Source of the DNA: JAGXFP01 sp039714535
GTDB lineage: Bacteria; Desulfobacterota; Desulfobulbia; Desulfobulbales; JAGXFP01
Direction of reading: 5' to 3'
Length of the DNA: 25,523 nt
Assembly (NCBI GenBank): GCA_039714535.1
Contig: JBDLJC010000050.1
Location: 1 to 25,523 of the forward strand
Shown here: positions 7,053 through 15,395 of the stretch, piece by piece
Numbering within the stretch: position 1 is the stretch's first letter
Layout of the letters: each line of letters begins with the position of its first letter
The notes under the pieces: model-generated
Told to the model about the DNA's origin: nothing
The model's input: the letters and a program-made list of their open reading frames with translations, nothing else
Database searches by the model: none
Position numbers and translations under genes: made by a program

Positions 7053-9577
7053 CAACTTCCCCATACCGGCAGAACAGGTTCTTCGGGCAGGCCGGAAAGA
7101 GTAAAGGTGATGGAACTGTCGGCAGCATCCTTGCGGTCCAGTTTCAGACGCCGACCGTGCAGGGTCCCGACAGCGCCTTCCCAGTTGGCTTCACCGGTAT
7201 TCTTGCTCCAGAAGGAAGAGCAGGAAACTTTTACATAAACTTTGGCAATATCGGATAATTTCGCCCTGAATCTGGTGCTGCCTAATTTCGAGGATACGCC
7301 GCCCTTGGGCAGGCTGAAACCTGCTTTTTCAATAATGGTCTTGCCGTTGAAGGTAACGAAAAGATCGCCGTTTCGGCAGCCCCTGCCCCAGCTGATGTTA
7401 TCGAAGACTAGTTTGAGATCCATGGGGTTGGCCAGGCGGTTAAGGTGTTGCTGATAGCGACTAACAGATCGCGCCATTTTTTGGAGCGGCCCATATTTCA
7501 GATACTGGGTAATGTGCTCCTGGTCTTTGTATTTCACCACCTGGGCAAATAGCTCCTTGTCTTCGCCAATGTCCAGCAGGCCATGCATGTTTTGCAGCTG
7601 TTTCAGCTGCCGGGCGCCGAGCTGCTCGACCAGCGCTTGGTTGTCCAAAGCCCGCTGGAGAATATTCCGGGCCTGGTCCCAGAGTTTCTTCCTGGATTTT
7701 TCGTTGATGCGGTTTTTGAATTCGCTCACCGCTCTTTTCTGGAAATCGACCGCGAATTTCTCTGTTTCGTCCCTGGCCACAGCCTGGCCCTGCATCCGGT
7801 TCAGAAATTTAACGGCCGTGACAATATCGCCCTGGCGCATGGCCTCGAGATATTGGTCACGGTTGATAAGCCATTTTTCTTTACCTTTGTCCTTGGCGAG
7901 TTTGATCTTTTCAACGGCAATCCGGGCCAGGAGTTTCTTCTGCTGACCATAGAGCTCTGCGGTCACTGCTTCTGAAAAGGGTAGCGTGCGCAGCTGCTGG
8001 TAGAGGTTTTCCAAGTCTTCTTCGCTTTGGGCGCCTTTAAGCAGGGCCGATTCAAAGGTGGTGGCAATGTTGGTGAAATAGATCTGGTTTTCAAGATATT
8101 TTTTTGCCTGTGCAGCTTCCGCGACAATGCTCTTGGCCAGATCGGTGTAAATGCCGTTTTCACCGATCTGCAGCAGATATTTCTTGGCACGTTCAACCCA
8201 GACCAAGTCATCGCTCGCCTCCTCCACCGGCCGCCAGAGCATCTCTTCACGGCGGTCACGGAACGAACGGAGGGTTGCCATGGCCTCATCGCTTTCCATG
8301 ACCACGAGACGTGAGATGACGTGGCGGTAAAATGGCGCCCGGTAGTACGAAGCCAGCCAGTCTTCGTCGTCTTTCAGGTTCTGCAGGGTGGCCTGGGGAT
8401 CGCTCTTGGTGGAGAGGATGGAACGGTACCTGAAATTGTCATAAATACCCTCGCCCACCGAAAAAATCGAGAAAAGGATGGCCAGGAAGCAGAGGGCGTT
8501 GGCCGTAATGGTGAGGAAATACTGTTTGAGGATTTTTTTGATTCTTTTCTGCTCTGGGGATTTTTTGGGAAAACGTTTGGCCAGGGCCCGGCCTGTGCGG
8601 ATCAGGGGGAGTGACAGAAAGATAGTGGCGTTTTTAAGAAAACACCAGCCGGATTTTTTGGAGACCTGTTCAATAAAACGGTTGATATCAATAGTGTCGC
8701 GGCGTTGGGCCGCCCAGATGAATCCGTCTTCAAGGCCGAATGATTGCATCGGCGAGACCAACTTGGGCCTTTCAATGATTGCATCGTCCGTGCTTCTGGT
8801 AAGTTCATGTTCGCCGAAGGCACTGACCGGAAAGATCTGGAAGTTATCCTTTGTGACCGAATATTTGAGGGCATCGACCAGGGCCTTGTGGGGCGGCTCC
8901 GGTTTTTTTTCCAGAAAGCGGTGGAGTTCCCGGTATTCATTTTCCGGGGTGGTATAGCGCAGAGGACTTCGCCGATCCCATTTGTTGATCAGCAGGGCTA
9001 GTGGGATATCGAGGGTCGGGCCTTCCCTGTTCTCGTTTTTCAGAATAGCAAAGGCCTGTTCCAGTTTCAGCAGTTCTCCGGTCAACGACTGGCTTTCTTC
9101 ATCATCGGACCGGGGGGTTTCCGCCAGGACCAGAAGGCCATCCATGCTGCTCAGGTGCTCACGCAGCCGTTTGGCCATCTCGTCATTGGAGATGGATGGA
9201 TCGATGAGCTCGCCGGAATAATCTATCAGTTCTACCGGGTAGGTGCGGTAGTTGGGGGTGGTGAAGTGGTAAAGATAACGGAGGGGCTCAGCCCGGTTGG
9301 GATTCGGGGGAGGAAGTTCGCCCCGGGAGAGGCGCTCAATGGCCTTCTCAAGCCATATTTTTCCCAGATGAAAAGCAGAGGCATGGTCCCAGACATCCCA
9401 GGTTTCCGGGGCGCCTTGCGGCTTGGGCATGTCATCCGATTCAAGGATCCAGGTGCTGGTGAATTTACTGCTATGGGCAACACATTTCATCGCCAGGGCA
9501 GCCAGGATACAGGTCTTGCCGGAAGCGGCCCGCCCATAAACCGCGAAACGGTAAGATTTCTGGTCTTTACCTACCAT
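7052..9577 (-). CDS. Membrane P-loop GTPase-like protein with C-terminal beta domain
   Basis: This 841-residue protein starts with a GTPase-like domain. Walker A/G1 is GRAASGKT (15-22), G3-like is DYSGE (119-123), G4 is NKWD (198-201) and a G5-like VSAFG follows (251-255). The NKxD motif argues for guanine specificity. One strong membrane segment (about 353-373) is followed by a long charged helical region (about 390-715) and a beta-rich, C2- or Ig-like domain (about 718-830, beginning LKLVFDNISWGRG). Gly-rich G1 and G4 resemble TRAFAC-type GTPases of conflict systems. The layout of NTPase, membrane segment, helices and beta domain also recalls TssM/IcmF of type VI secretion, yet I see no IcmF sequence signature. 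AGGAGG lies nine bases before the ATG. It is coupled by TGATG to the tail-anchored gene downstream. Confidence 0.8.
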   Translation of the reverse strand: MVGKDQKSYRFAVYGRAASGKTCILAALAMKCVAHSSKFTSTWILESDDMPKPQGAPETWDVWDHASAFHLGKIWLEKAIERLSRGELPPPNPNRAEPLRYLYHFTTPNYRTYPVELIDYSGELIDPSISNDEMAKRLREHLSSMDGLLVLAETPRSDDEESQSLTGELLKLEQAFAILKNENREGPTLDIPLALLINKWDRRSPLRYTTPENEYRELHRFLEKKPEPPHKALVDALKYSVTKDNFQIFPVSAFGEHELTRSTDDAIIERPKLVSPMQSFGLEDGFIWAAQRRDTIDINRFIEQVSKKSGWCFLKNATIFLSLPLIRTGRALAKRFPKKSPEQKRIKKILKQYFLTITANALCFLAILFSIFSVGEGIYDNFRYRSILSTKSDPQATLQNLKDDEDWLASYYRAPFYRHVISRLVVMESDEAMATLRSFRDRREEMLWRPVEEASDDLVWVERAKKYLLQIGENGIYTDLAKSIVAEAAQAKKYLENQIYFTNIATTFESALLKGAQSEEDLENLYQQLRTLPFSEAVTAELYGQQKKLLARIAVEKIKLAKDKGKEKWLINRDQYLEAMRQGDIVTAVKFLNRMQGQAVARDETEKFAVDFQKRAVSEFKNRINEKSRKKLWDQARNILQRALDNQALVEQLGARQLKQLQNMHGLLDIGEDKELFAQVVKYKDQEHITQYLKYGPLQKMARSVSRYQQHLNRLANPMDLKLVFDNISWGRGCRNGDLFVTFNGKTIIEKAGFSLPKGGVSSKLGSTRFRAKLSDIAKVYVKVSCSSFWSKNTGEANWEGAVGTLHGRRLKLDRKDAADSSITFTLSGLPEEPVLPVWGS

Positions 9578-9652
9578 GCGCCACTACCTCCTGTTTCTAC
9601 CGAGGAAAAGCCAGCGGAAGGGGCCAGGCGCTCTATCAGTCTGTTTTTATTC

Positions 9653-9681
9653 ATTAAATCTCGTTTTGTATTAAGCAACAA
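9653..9681 (-). promoter_or_regulatory. Possible promoter of the GTPase gene pair
   Basis: Reading leftward, TTGTTG (9681-9676) and TTTAAT (9658-9653) are separated by 17 bases. The -10 matches five of six consensus positions and the -35 only three. They lie in the AT-rich middle of the 241-bp gap between the 636-residue gene and the GTPase gene, about 75 bp before the ATG at 9577. If real, the GTPase pair can be transcribed separately. Confidence 0.3.
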
Positions 9682-9818
9682 CTATTAATATCCTACCATA
9701 ATTTGCTGTCAGCAAGAAAGAATTGGTTGCAGATCTTCCTTACCGTCATTTTCTCCGACGCATCAATTTCCCCCTTTCACCCCAGGCAAGGAGGCCCCGG
9801 TTGACGTGGCATTGCAAA

Positions 9819-11729
9819 TCAGTGCGGCCGCGGGTTGCCGGTAGTTGTCTTGCGGAGCATGCCGCTTACCTGCATCAGCCACCAACCGGAAACATTTTGC
9901 CGCCAGGCGGTCAGGGCGTCATGGTCAGGCGGGGCTACCACCTCTCCAGACGGTACCTGTTTACCTGTGGATGGTGAATTGAGACTGTCGGCAACAAAAC
10001 CATTTGCCGAGTCCTCAAGGTAGCCGCTCACTTCCTTGTCCGGGAAATCGTTGCCGGGTTGGATAACGAGCCGGGCATCGCCGCGCAGCAGGATGCGGCC
10101 ATCAATAAGGTTCAGGGTCTCCAGAGAGCGATGACTGGCGCCGCTGTAACTGAGCATGAACCGAACCGGCCTGGTGCTGTCAACGATAGTGGTGGTGGAA
10201 ACCGTTTCCCGGTAGACCTGTTGCATCCTGGTGAGCATGCCGGTCACGCCGAAGGGAATCAGTTCCTGGTCGCTTAGTTTCGCCGCCAGGGCCGCGCCGA
10301 GCTGTTGTTCCGCAATCTGCAGACTTGTTTTTTTCAGATTAGGGCCAATTTTGCCGTCCTGGTCAATTACGGCAACGGTTTTACCGACATTGACAACCGC
10401 TACGCCGATTTTCAGGATTGGATATAAAAACGAGACCGGATCGGCCAAGCTGTTGAACCACTCGGTGGAGGTCGGGTTGCGGCCCTGGAGGAGTTTTTTG
10501 GGCACCTCCCAGATCGTATAAAAGAACGGCGTCCAGGTTTTCAGGATACTTGGCGGCGTCCCCACCTCTGACTGCAGCCCCTTGTCGCTCATTTTACTGT
10601 AACGCTGCAGCAGACCATGATAGTTGTTGCCGGCCTCGAAAAGATTCCTGAAGGCGGCGGTTTTGACGGAGGTTGCTACGGCTCGCCTGGCCAGATCATG
10701 AAACAATACCTCGTCACGGAATTTCACGAGGACCCTGAACGTCTGTTCATCTCCCTTGAGCAGAGCCTGAATTACGGTGCCGTGCAGATCTGGTGGATAC
10801 GGTGATCTTCCCAGTTCCGGATAACCATAGAGCAAATCGATGCTAAGAAGGCCGCGAAGACGCAGAAGCCTCTCACCTTCCGGCAGGGCGAGCAGATCCC
10901 AGATTCTCGGGTCGCCAAGATAGATGTCAAACATGTTGTGGTTGCCAGCCGCGACCCTGACCAGCTTGGGCCAGATCGTGGATCGGAAAGTAATGCGGAA
11001 GGACTCATTGCTTCGCAGGCGTAAGCGTATTTCGGGTCCGTATTTGAGAACCATATTGAGTAGAGAAGCCAGTTCAGCATCGGTTTTGTCCATCTTTACG
11101 GTAAGAATTTCCCGCAGCCACTGATCGTATTCAAAACCACTTTCATCGGTTCGGTTGAAGAGGAAGATCACTTCGCTGCCAACCAGGCCGCGCCGGTATA
11201 GTTTGCTGATCAAGTCCGCATTGTTTTCCAGGGCGTCGGTGAGCAGATCTGCATTCATGGGAGCAGCGTGCAGTACGTAAAGATTGACCAGGAAATCATA
11301 ATCGCCTCCTGATGACTCAAACAAACGGAGCAGGAGGGTTGGTTTCTCGGCCACCGCGAACAGCGCCCCGCTTTCCGGATGTTCTTCCAGAAAAGGCATG
11401 ATTCCCCGGTAGTTGCCGAGGTCGGCGAGCAGGGTCATCTGTTTGCCGTAGGCCAGGGAATCCACCTGGCGGAGCATGGTAAACCAACCATCATTAAGCC
11501 GGAGAAAATTGTCCACAGCCTCCGTGGTCCATCCTTCCCGAATAAACTTTTTACGTATCTCAAGATAGAAGCCAGGCTTGTCGGAACGGACTTCGGTGGT
11601 GTCGGGCTGCTCCATGGTTTCCTGGACTTCAGGCCGTCTCGGCTGTTTGAGGTAATAACTAGCCGGTACCCCGACTACAAGCACTGCAATCAGGGTCACC
11701 AAAAAGCTTTTGACTATTCGTCGCCACAT
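9819..11729 (-). CDS. Membrane-anchored 636-residue protein, unknown function
   Basis: The product has one N-terminal membrane anchor (FLVTLIAVLVVGVPASYYL, residues 9-27) preceded by WRRIVK, so the remaining ~600 residues should be periplasmic. The body is mostly predicted helix with many Leu-rich stretches (for example ALENNADLISKLYRRGLVG and LLSIDLLYGYPELG). A Pro/Ser-rich patch and a short beta-like segment (RPVRFMLSYSGASHRSLETL, INGRILL-type strands) lie near the C-terminus. No catalytic motif or known domain is recognisable to me. A purine-rich AAGGAAAAG site precedes the ATG. It reads in the same direction as the GTPase and tail-anchored genes downstream, 241 bp away. Shared orientation and three complementary membrane topologies suggest a joint envelope complex, which is inference. 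Confidence 0.72.
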   Translation of the reverse strand: MWRRIVKSFLVTLIAVLVVGVPASYYLKQPRRPEVQETMEQPDTTEVRSDKPGFYLEIRKKFIREGWTTEAVDNFLRLNDGWFTMLRQVDSLAYGKQMTLLADLGNYRGIMPFLEEHPESGALFAVAEKPTLLLRLFESSGGDYDFLVNLYVLHAAPMNADLLTDALENNADLISKLYRRGLVGSEVIFLFNRTDESGFEYDQWLREILTVKMDKTDAELASLLNMVLKYGPEIRLRLRSNESFRITFRSTIWPKLVRVAAGNHNMFDIYLGDPRIWDLLALPEGERLLRLRGLLSIDLLYGYPELGRSPYPPDLHGTVIQALLKGDEQTFRVLVKFRDEVLFHDLARRAVATSVKTAAFRNLFEAGNNYHGLLQRYSKMSDKGLQSEVGTPPSILKTWTPFFYTIWEVPKKLLQGRNPTSTEWFNSLADPVSFLYPILKIGVAVVNVGKTVAVIDQDGKIGPNLKKTSLQIAEQQLGAALAAKLSDQELIPFGVTGMLTRMQQVYRETVSTTTIVDSTRPVRFMLSYSGASHRSLETLNLIDGRILLRGDARLVIQPGNDFPDKEVSGYLEDSANGFVADSLNSPSTGKQVPSGEVVAPPDHDALTAWRQNVSGWWLMQVSGMLRKTTTGNPRPH

Positions 11730-11797
11730 TTCTCTTTTCCTTTTCCTGAAGGAGGGAACGGTGGTAAGGGAACGGGGTCTGGCCGCTGAGCTAAACG

Positions 11798-12394
11798 TTA
11801 TGCCTTTGCCAAGCAGGGAATGCAGACTGGACCGTTAGCCCCTTTTTCGGCCTTGGGCTCCATCACCTTCTCGCCGCAGACCCGGCAGGTCAGGCTCTTG
11901 TAGATTCGGGCCGGGGTTGGCATTGCTACTTCCGGTCGGCTGATCTTGAACAACTCCCGGTCGTCTGCCGCTAGAATTCCCGCCATTTTGTTTTTCTTGG
12001 CGGTTTGGACCAATTTCACCACCTTCGTTGAGCGATCGCCAGCCATAAAGCTGCCCCAGGCCTCCTGCACTTCTGCTTCTTCTGCTGGCGATTCCCAGTG
12101 AACAGCAACCCTCACTGTTTCATTTGAGGCCCGGTTTATGAAGGTGTAGACCTGTTTGCCGTAATCTCTGAAAATCAGGTTGCCCTTGCCGAATGTACAG
12201 CCGGCCAGGGCCTGGATAGCATCCACCGCGCAGGAATTGTTCTCGACCACGGCCACCAGTTCTTCATCGCCGGAACGGCTGATGCCAAGTTCAGCCAAGG
12301 CCAGCCTTGTTGCTCTGAAACCAAAGGCCAGGCCGGGGCAGGCGTGACCATGGAATTTAACCACCTCGGCAAAATCTTTATTTATGTCGCTCAT
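11798..12394 (-). CDS. FmdE-family protein with C-terminal zinc ribbon
   Basis: The 198-residue protein has the FmdE N-terminal motif KFHGHACPGLAFGFR (13-27), the conserved VENNSCAVDAIQALAGCTFGKGNL segment in the middle, and a C-terminal treble-clef/zinc-ribbon with Cys170, Cys173, Cys191 and Cys194. FmdE was first noted beside formylmethanofuran dehydrogenase genes of methanogens. Bacterial homologues are common in anaerobes and often linked to molybdenum or tungsten enzymes, but their biochemical role is unsettled. No such enzyme is encoded in this window. I place the start at the ATG 12394 (MSDINKDF), which has AAGGAA eight bases upstream; the ATG at 12430 lacks a site. A promoter-like TTGCTT-17-GATAAT lies upstream. 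A decayed second copy lies at 2537-2716. Confidence 0.88.
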   Translation of the reverse strand: MSDINKDFAEVVKFHGHACPGLAFGFRATRLALAELGISRSGDEELVAVVENNSCAVDAIQALAGCTFGKGNLIFRDYGKQVYTFINRASNETVRVAVHWESPAEEAEVQEAWGSFMAGDRSTKVVKLVQTAKKNKMAGILAADDRELFKISRPEVAMPTPARIYKSLTCRVCGEKVMEPKAEKGANGPVCIPCLAKA

Positions 12395-12446
12395 CAAAAA
12401 GTTTCCTTCTAAATTGATCAAACCAGTCATTTACAGGTTTATTTAT

Positions 12447-12455
12447 TGGTATAAG
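12447..12455 (+). promoter_or_regulatory. Possible extended -10 for the phosphatase gene
   Basis: TGGTATAAG fits an extended -10 (TGnTATAAT) read rightward, about 57 bp before the phosphatase ATG. No -35 at normal spacing is seen. It lies just downstream of the divergent fmdE promoter, so the two would face apart within one short region. Confidence 0.3.
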
Positions 12456-12464
12456 ACAGGTTAG

Positions 12465-12493
12465 ATTATCATCCCAAATTAAGACAAAAGCAA
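12465..12493 (-). promoter_or_regulatory. Promoter-like site for the fmdE gene
   Basis: On the minus strand, TTGCTT (12493-12488) and GATAAT (12470-12465) are separated by exactly 17 bases. The -10 matches five of six positions and the -35 three. Initiation near 12458 would give a leader of about 65 bases before the ATG at 12394. Confidence 0.42.
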
Positions 12494-12511
12494 CTCCTGC
12501 AAGGAATAAAG

Positions 12512-13105
12512 ATGGCAACTACAATTTTTCTGACCAGACACGGCAAAACTGCAGCTAATCTGGAAAACCGTTTCGCCGGGCGCACCAGTGAGCCCCTGCA
12601 TCAACAGGGTTGTGAGCAGCTTGCCGAAGTCGCCGACAGACTAAAGAACAAGCAAATCAGCGCTATCTACGCCGGACCGCTGACCCGGACCAGCCAGTCG
12701 GCGGAGATAATCAGTAAGGTGACGGGAGCTATGCTTCACACCAGCGGAGCATTTAACGAAATCCTCATCCCCCACTGGGATGGCTTGACCAAGGAGGAGA
12801 TTACGGAGCAATTCGGTTCTGAATATCCGACCTGGCTCAGTTCGCCGAATAAATTCAAGCTGCCGGACTGCGAAACCCTGAGTCAGGTCCAGGAGCGGGC
12901 GGCAATGGCGATCGAAAAGATCTTTGCCGAGCGAAGTGGTGAAACGGTGGTTGTGGTCAGCCACCTTATTGTGGTCCGTTGCCTGGTCCTCTACTATCGC
13001 CACCAACCGATCAGCGCATTCAGAAGCATTAAGATAGACAATGGTTCTATCTCCCGACTGACACGCAATGATGAGGGTCGGACAGAGGTGGTGCTGGACG
13101 TGTAA
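12512..13105 (+). CDS. Histidine phosphatase (phosphoglycerate-mutase superfamily)
   Basis: The 197-residue protein carries the branch-1 histidine phosphatase signature near its N-terminus: FLTRHGKTAANLENRFAGRTSEPLHQQG, with phospho-accepting His10 in RHG. Further active-site residues are Arg59 in YAGPLTRTSQSAEII, Glu83 in FNEI and the second His151 in VVVVSHLIVVRCLV. Length and motifs fit the GpmB/PhoE/CobC group. Substrates in this group range from alpha-ribazole phosphate to sugar phosphates and cannot be decided from sequence alone; no cobalamin gene lies nearby. AAGGAA stands shortly before the ATG. It is transcribed divergently from fmdE and converges on rpoN, with only 17 bp between the two stops. 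No hairpin terminator is visible there. Confidence 0.88.
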   Translation: MATTIFLTRHGKTAANLENRFAGRTSEPLHQQGCEQLAEVADRLKNKQISAIYAGPLTRTSQSAEIISKVTGAMLHTSGAFNEILIPHWDGLTKEEITEQFGSEYPTWLSSPNKFKLPDCETLSQVQERAAMAIEKIFAERSGETVVVVSHLIVVRCLVLYYRHQPISAFRSIKIDNGSISRLTRNDEGRTEVVLDV

Positions 13106-13122
13106 GGGGGCGGGATGTTTTT

Positions 13123-14589
13123 TTAAAAGGTCGTGCTTTTTCGTAGTTTGGAAGGCAGGATGCCCAGTTGCTCACGATATTTGGCCACGGTCCGTCGGGC
13201 CAGCTTAATGTCGTCTTTCTTGAAAATTTCGGCAATGGCATTGTCGCTGAGCGGCTTGGCCGAATCTTCGGCCTGGACAATGGCCTTGAGTTTGTTCTTG
13301 ATACTCATTGAGGACATAGCCTCACCGCCGTCCCTCCGCTCAATGGCGGAATTGAAAAAGTACTTAAGTTCAAAAATCCCCTGGGGCGTATGGACATACT
13401 TGTTGCTGGTCACCCGGCTGATGGTTGATTCGTGCATCTCAATATCCTCGGCAACATCCCTCAAGACCAGGGGTTTAAGATGCTCAACCCCGATGTCAAA
13501 AAATTCCCGCTGAAATTTGATAATGCTTTCCACCACCCGGTAGATGGTGCGCTGGCGCTGCTGGATACTCTTGATTAACCAGGCGGCCGAGTTCATTTTT
13601 TCCTTGATATAGTTCTTGGTTTCACCGGGCGCGGCCTGTTCCTCCTTCAAAATTCCCCGATAGAAATTACTTATCTGTAGTCGGGGCAAGCCATCATCGT
13701 TCATCATGATGACGTATTCGTCGTCGAGTTTGTAAACGTAAACGTCCGGGAGGATGTAATGGGGGTCTTCATCTGAGTACTGCCGACCGGGGAATGGGTC
13801 CAGCCCGATGATGATATTGATGGCGGCCTGGACTTCAGTTCGGGAACAGCCGGTGGCTTTGACGATCCCGGCATAATTTCTTTTTTCCATCAGAGAGAGA
13901 TGGTCTCTGACGATGCGGGCGGCCAGAGATTTTGCCAGGTCGAGGCGGTCAAGCTGGAGCAGAAGTGATTCCTGGACCGAGCTCGCACAGATGCCGGCCG
14001 GGTCCATTTCCTGGATGGTCAGGACCATATCTTCAGCAGTTTCTTCATCACAGCCGGTGGCCTCGGCAATGGTTGCCAGATCAACCCTGAGAAAGCCGTC
14101 ACGATCCAGATTGCCGATAATAAACTCACCGACCGACTCTTCCTCTTTGCTGACGGTGGCAAGGTTAAGCTGCCAAGACAGATGACCCTGCAGGTCCTGC
14201 TTTTTGGTCAGGATATCGAGCCGTGACGGCAGGTCCGGATCATTACTTGGTCTAAAGGAGGGTAACGGTTCGTACTCGTTGGCGTAATCCTGCCAGTCTA
14301 TCTCCTGGAGGGATGAGGTCGCTTCCATCTGCACCTCGGCGGTCTGCTCGGCGCTTTCGGCAGATGGGCCGGTCTCTTCCTTATTGGAATCAAGCTTGCG
14401 ACTGTCGGCATCCCCCTGCTCATCGGTGGGGGCAAGTTCTTCAAGGACGGGGTTCTGCTCAATTTCCTGTTGGATTGCATCAACCAGCTCCAGGCGGGAT
14501 AACTGGAGGAGTTTTATCGCTTGCTGCAACTGGGGGGTCATCACCAGTTGCTGGCTGAGTTTAAGCTGCTGTCTTAGTTCGAAGGCCAT
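13123..14589 (-). CDS. rpoN: RNA polymerase sigma-54 factor RpoN
   Basis: The 488-residue product is a full-length sigma-54. Region I is the Gln/Leu-rich activator-responsive segment at the start (MAFELRQQLKLSQQLVMTPQLQQAIKLL in the first 28 residues, then LELVDAIQQEIEQNP). An acidic Glu/Asp-rich linker (about 52-105) follows, then the core-binding domain and the C-terminal DNA-binding domain. That domain carries an HTH around EDIEMHESTISRVTSNKYVHTP and an intact RpoN box ARRTVAKYRE (464-473). It directs polymerase to -24/-12 promoters under ATP-driven activators. It follows lptB by 70 bp in the conserved lptA-lptB-rpoN order of many proteobacteria. The hpf and ptsN genes that often follow are absent: a convergent phosphatase sits there instead. 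No good Shine-Dalgarno site precedes the ATG, so translation may be weak. Confidence 0.97.
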   Translation of the reverse strand: MAFELRQQLKLSQQLVMTPQLQQAIKLLQLSRLELVDAIQQEIEQNPVLEELAPTDEQGDADSRKLDSNKEETGPSAESAEQTAEVQMEATSSLQEIDWQDYANEYEPLPSFRPSNDPDLPSRLDILTKKQDLQGHLSWQLNLATVSKEEESVGEFIIGNLDRDGFLRVDLATIAEATGCDEETAEDMVLTIQEMDPAGICASSVQESLLLQLDRLDLAKSLAARIVRDHLSLMEKRNYAGIVKATGCSRTEVQAAINIIIGLDPFPGRQYSDEDPHYILPDVYVYKLDDEYVIMMNDDGLPRLQISNFYRGILKEEQAAPGETKNYIKEKMNSAAWLIKSIQQRQRTIYRVVESIIKFQREFFDIGVEHLKPLVLRDVAEDIEMHESTISRVTSNKYVHTPQGIFELKYFFNSAIERRDGGEAMSSMSIKNKLKAIVQAEDSAKPLSDNAIAEIFKKDDIKLARRTVAKYREQLGILPSKLRKSTTF

Positions 14590-14659
14590 AATTTAATAAA
14601 TTTTCGCAACAAGAGATTTGTCCCTGTGTGCACTCCCTTTTTAGAAAAGAACCAAGCGG

Positions 14660-15382
14660 CTACATACTGAAATTATTACCGAGGTAGATGCGGCGAACTT
14701 CCTCACTGTTGATGATCTCTTCGGCCGGGCCGGTAGTCAAGATCTTGCCACTACTGACGATATAGGCATTATCACAGACCGCCAGGGTCTCTCTGACGTT
14801 GTGATCGGAGATCAAGACCCCCAGCCCCCGCTCTTTAAGGTCAAGAATAATCTGCTGGAGATCGGCTACCGCCAGGGGGTCAATACCGGCAAAGGGCTCG
14901 TCCAGCAGGATAAAGCGGGGATCGATGGCCAGGGCGCGCATAATCTCAACCCTGCGACGTTCGCCCCCGGACAACGAATGGGCCTTGTTCTTAGCCAGAT
15001 AGCCTATTTTGAGATCACTGAAAAGCTGTTCGATCCGTTCCTTGGTCTTCTTGCGTGACAGCCCCAGAGGCTCCAGGACGATCCGGATATTTTCCTCGAC
15101 GGTCAGTTTCTTGAAGACCGATGAGTCCTGGGCCAGATAGGAAATTCCCCTCAGGGCTCGCTTGTGGATGGGCAGAGTGGTGATATCTTCATCGTCGAGA
15201 AAGACTGAACCTTGGTCAGGCCGGATAAAACCGGCAATCATATAAAAGGAGGTGGTCTTGCCGGCCCCGTTCGGACCCAGCATACCGACGATCTTGCCGG
15301 TCTCAACCTTAAGGCTGATGCCGTCAACCACGCGCCTTTTCAGGTACTGCTTGGCTATGTCTATGGTCTTTAAAATTGCCAT
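14660..15382 (-). CDS. lptB: LPS export ABC transporter ATPase LptB
   Basis: The 240-residue ATPase is typical of LptB in length and motifs. Walker A is GPNGAGKTT (36-44), the Q-loop is LAQDSS (Gln85), the signature LSGGE (137-141) is followed by RRRVEIMRALA, Walker B is FILLDEPFAGIDP (Glu162) and the H-loop is ISDHNVRET (His194). The end RRIYLGNNFSM is characteristic of LptB. It powers extraction of LPS from the inner membrane by LptFG and delivery through LptC and LptA. The open frame runs 76 codons further into lptA, but those residues are out-of-frame lptA sequence. The ATG at 15382 begins the conserved MAILKTIDIAKQYLKRRVV and lies 13 bp after the lptA stop. Part of an lptA-lptB-rpoN operon. 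Confidence 0.96.
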   Translation of the reverse strand: MAILKTIDIAKQYLKRRVVDGISLKVETGKIVGMLGPNGAGKTTSFYMIAGFIRPDQGSVFLDDEDITTLPIHKRALRGISYLAQDSSVFKKLTVEENIRIVLEPLGLSRKKTKERIEQLFSDLKIGYLAKNKAHSLSGGERRRVEIMRALAIDPRFILLDEPFAGIDPLAVADLQQIILDLKERGLGVLISDHNVRETLAVCDNAYIVSSGKILTTGPAEEIINSEEVRRIYLGNNFSM

Positions 15383-15395
15383 TTCAATTCCGGGA

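Noticed and set aside
6504..11729. Calling the GTPase locus a type VI secretion system
   Set aside because: No sheath, Hcp, VgrG, baseplate or ClpV gene is present, and the similarity to TssM/TssL is of topology only.
13106..13122. Terminator between the phosphatase gene and rpoN
   Set aside because: There is a T-run but no stem before it; the gap is only 17 bp.
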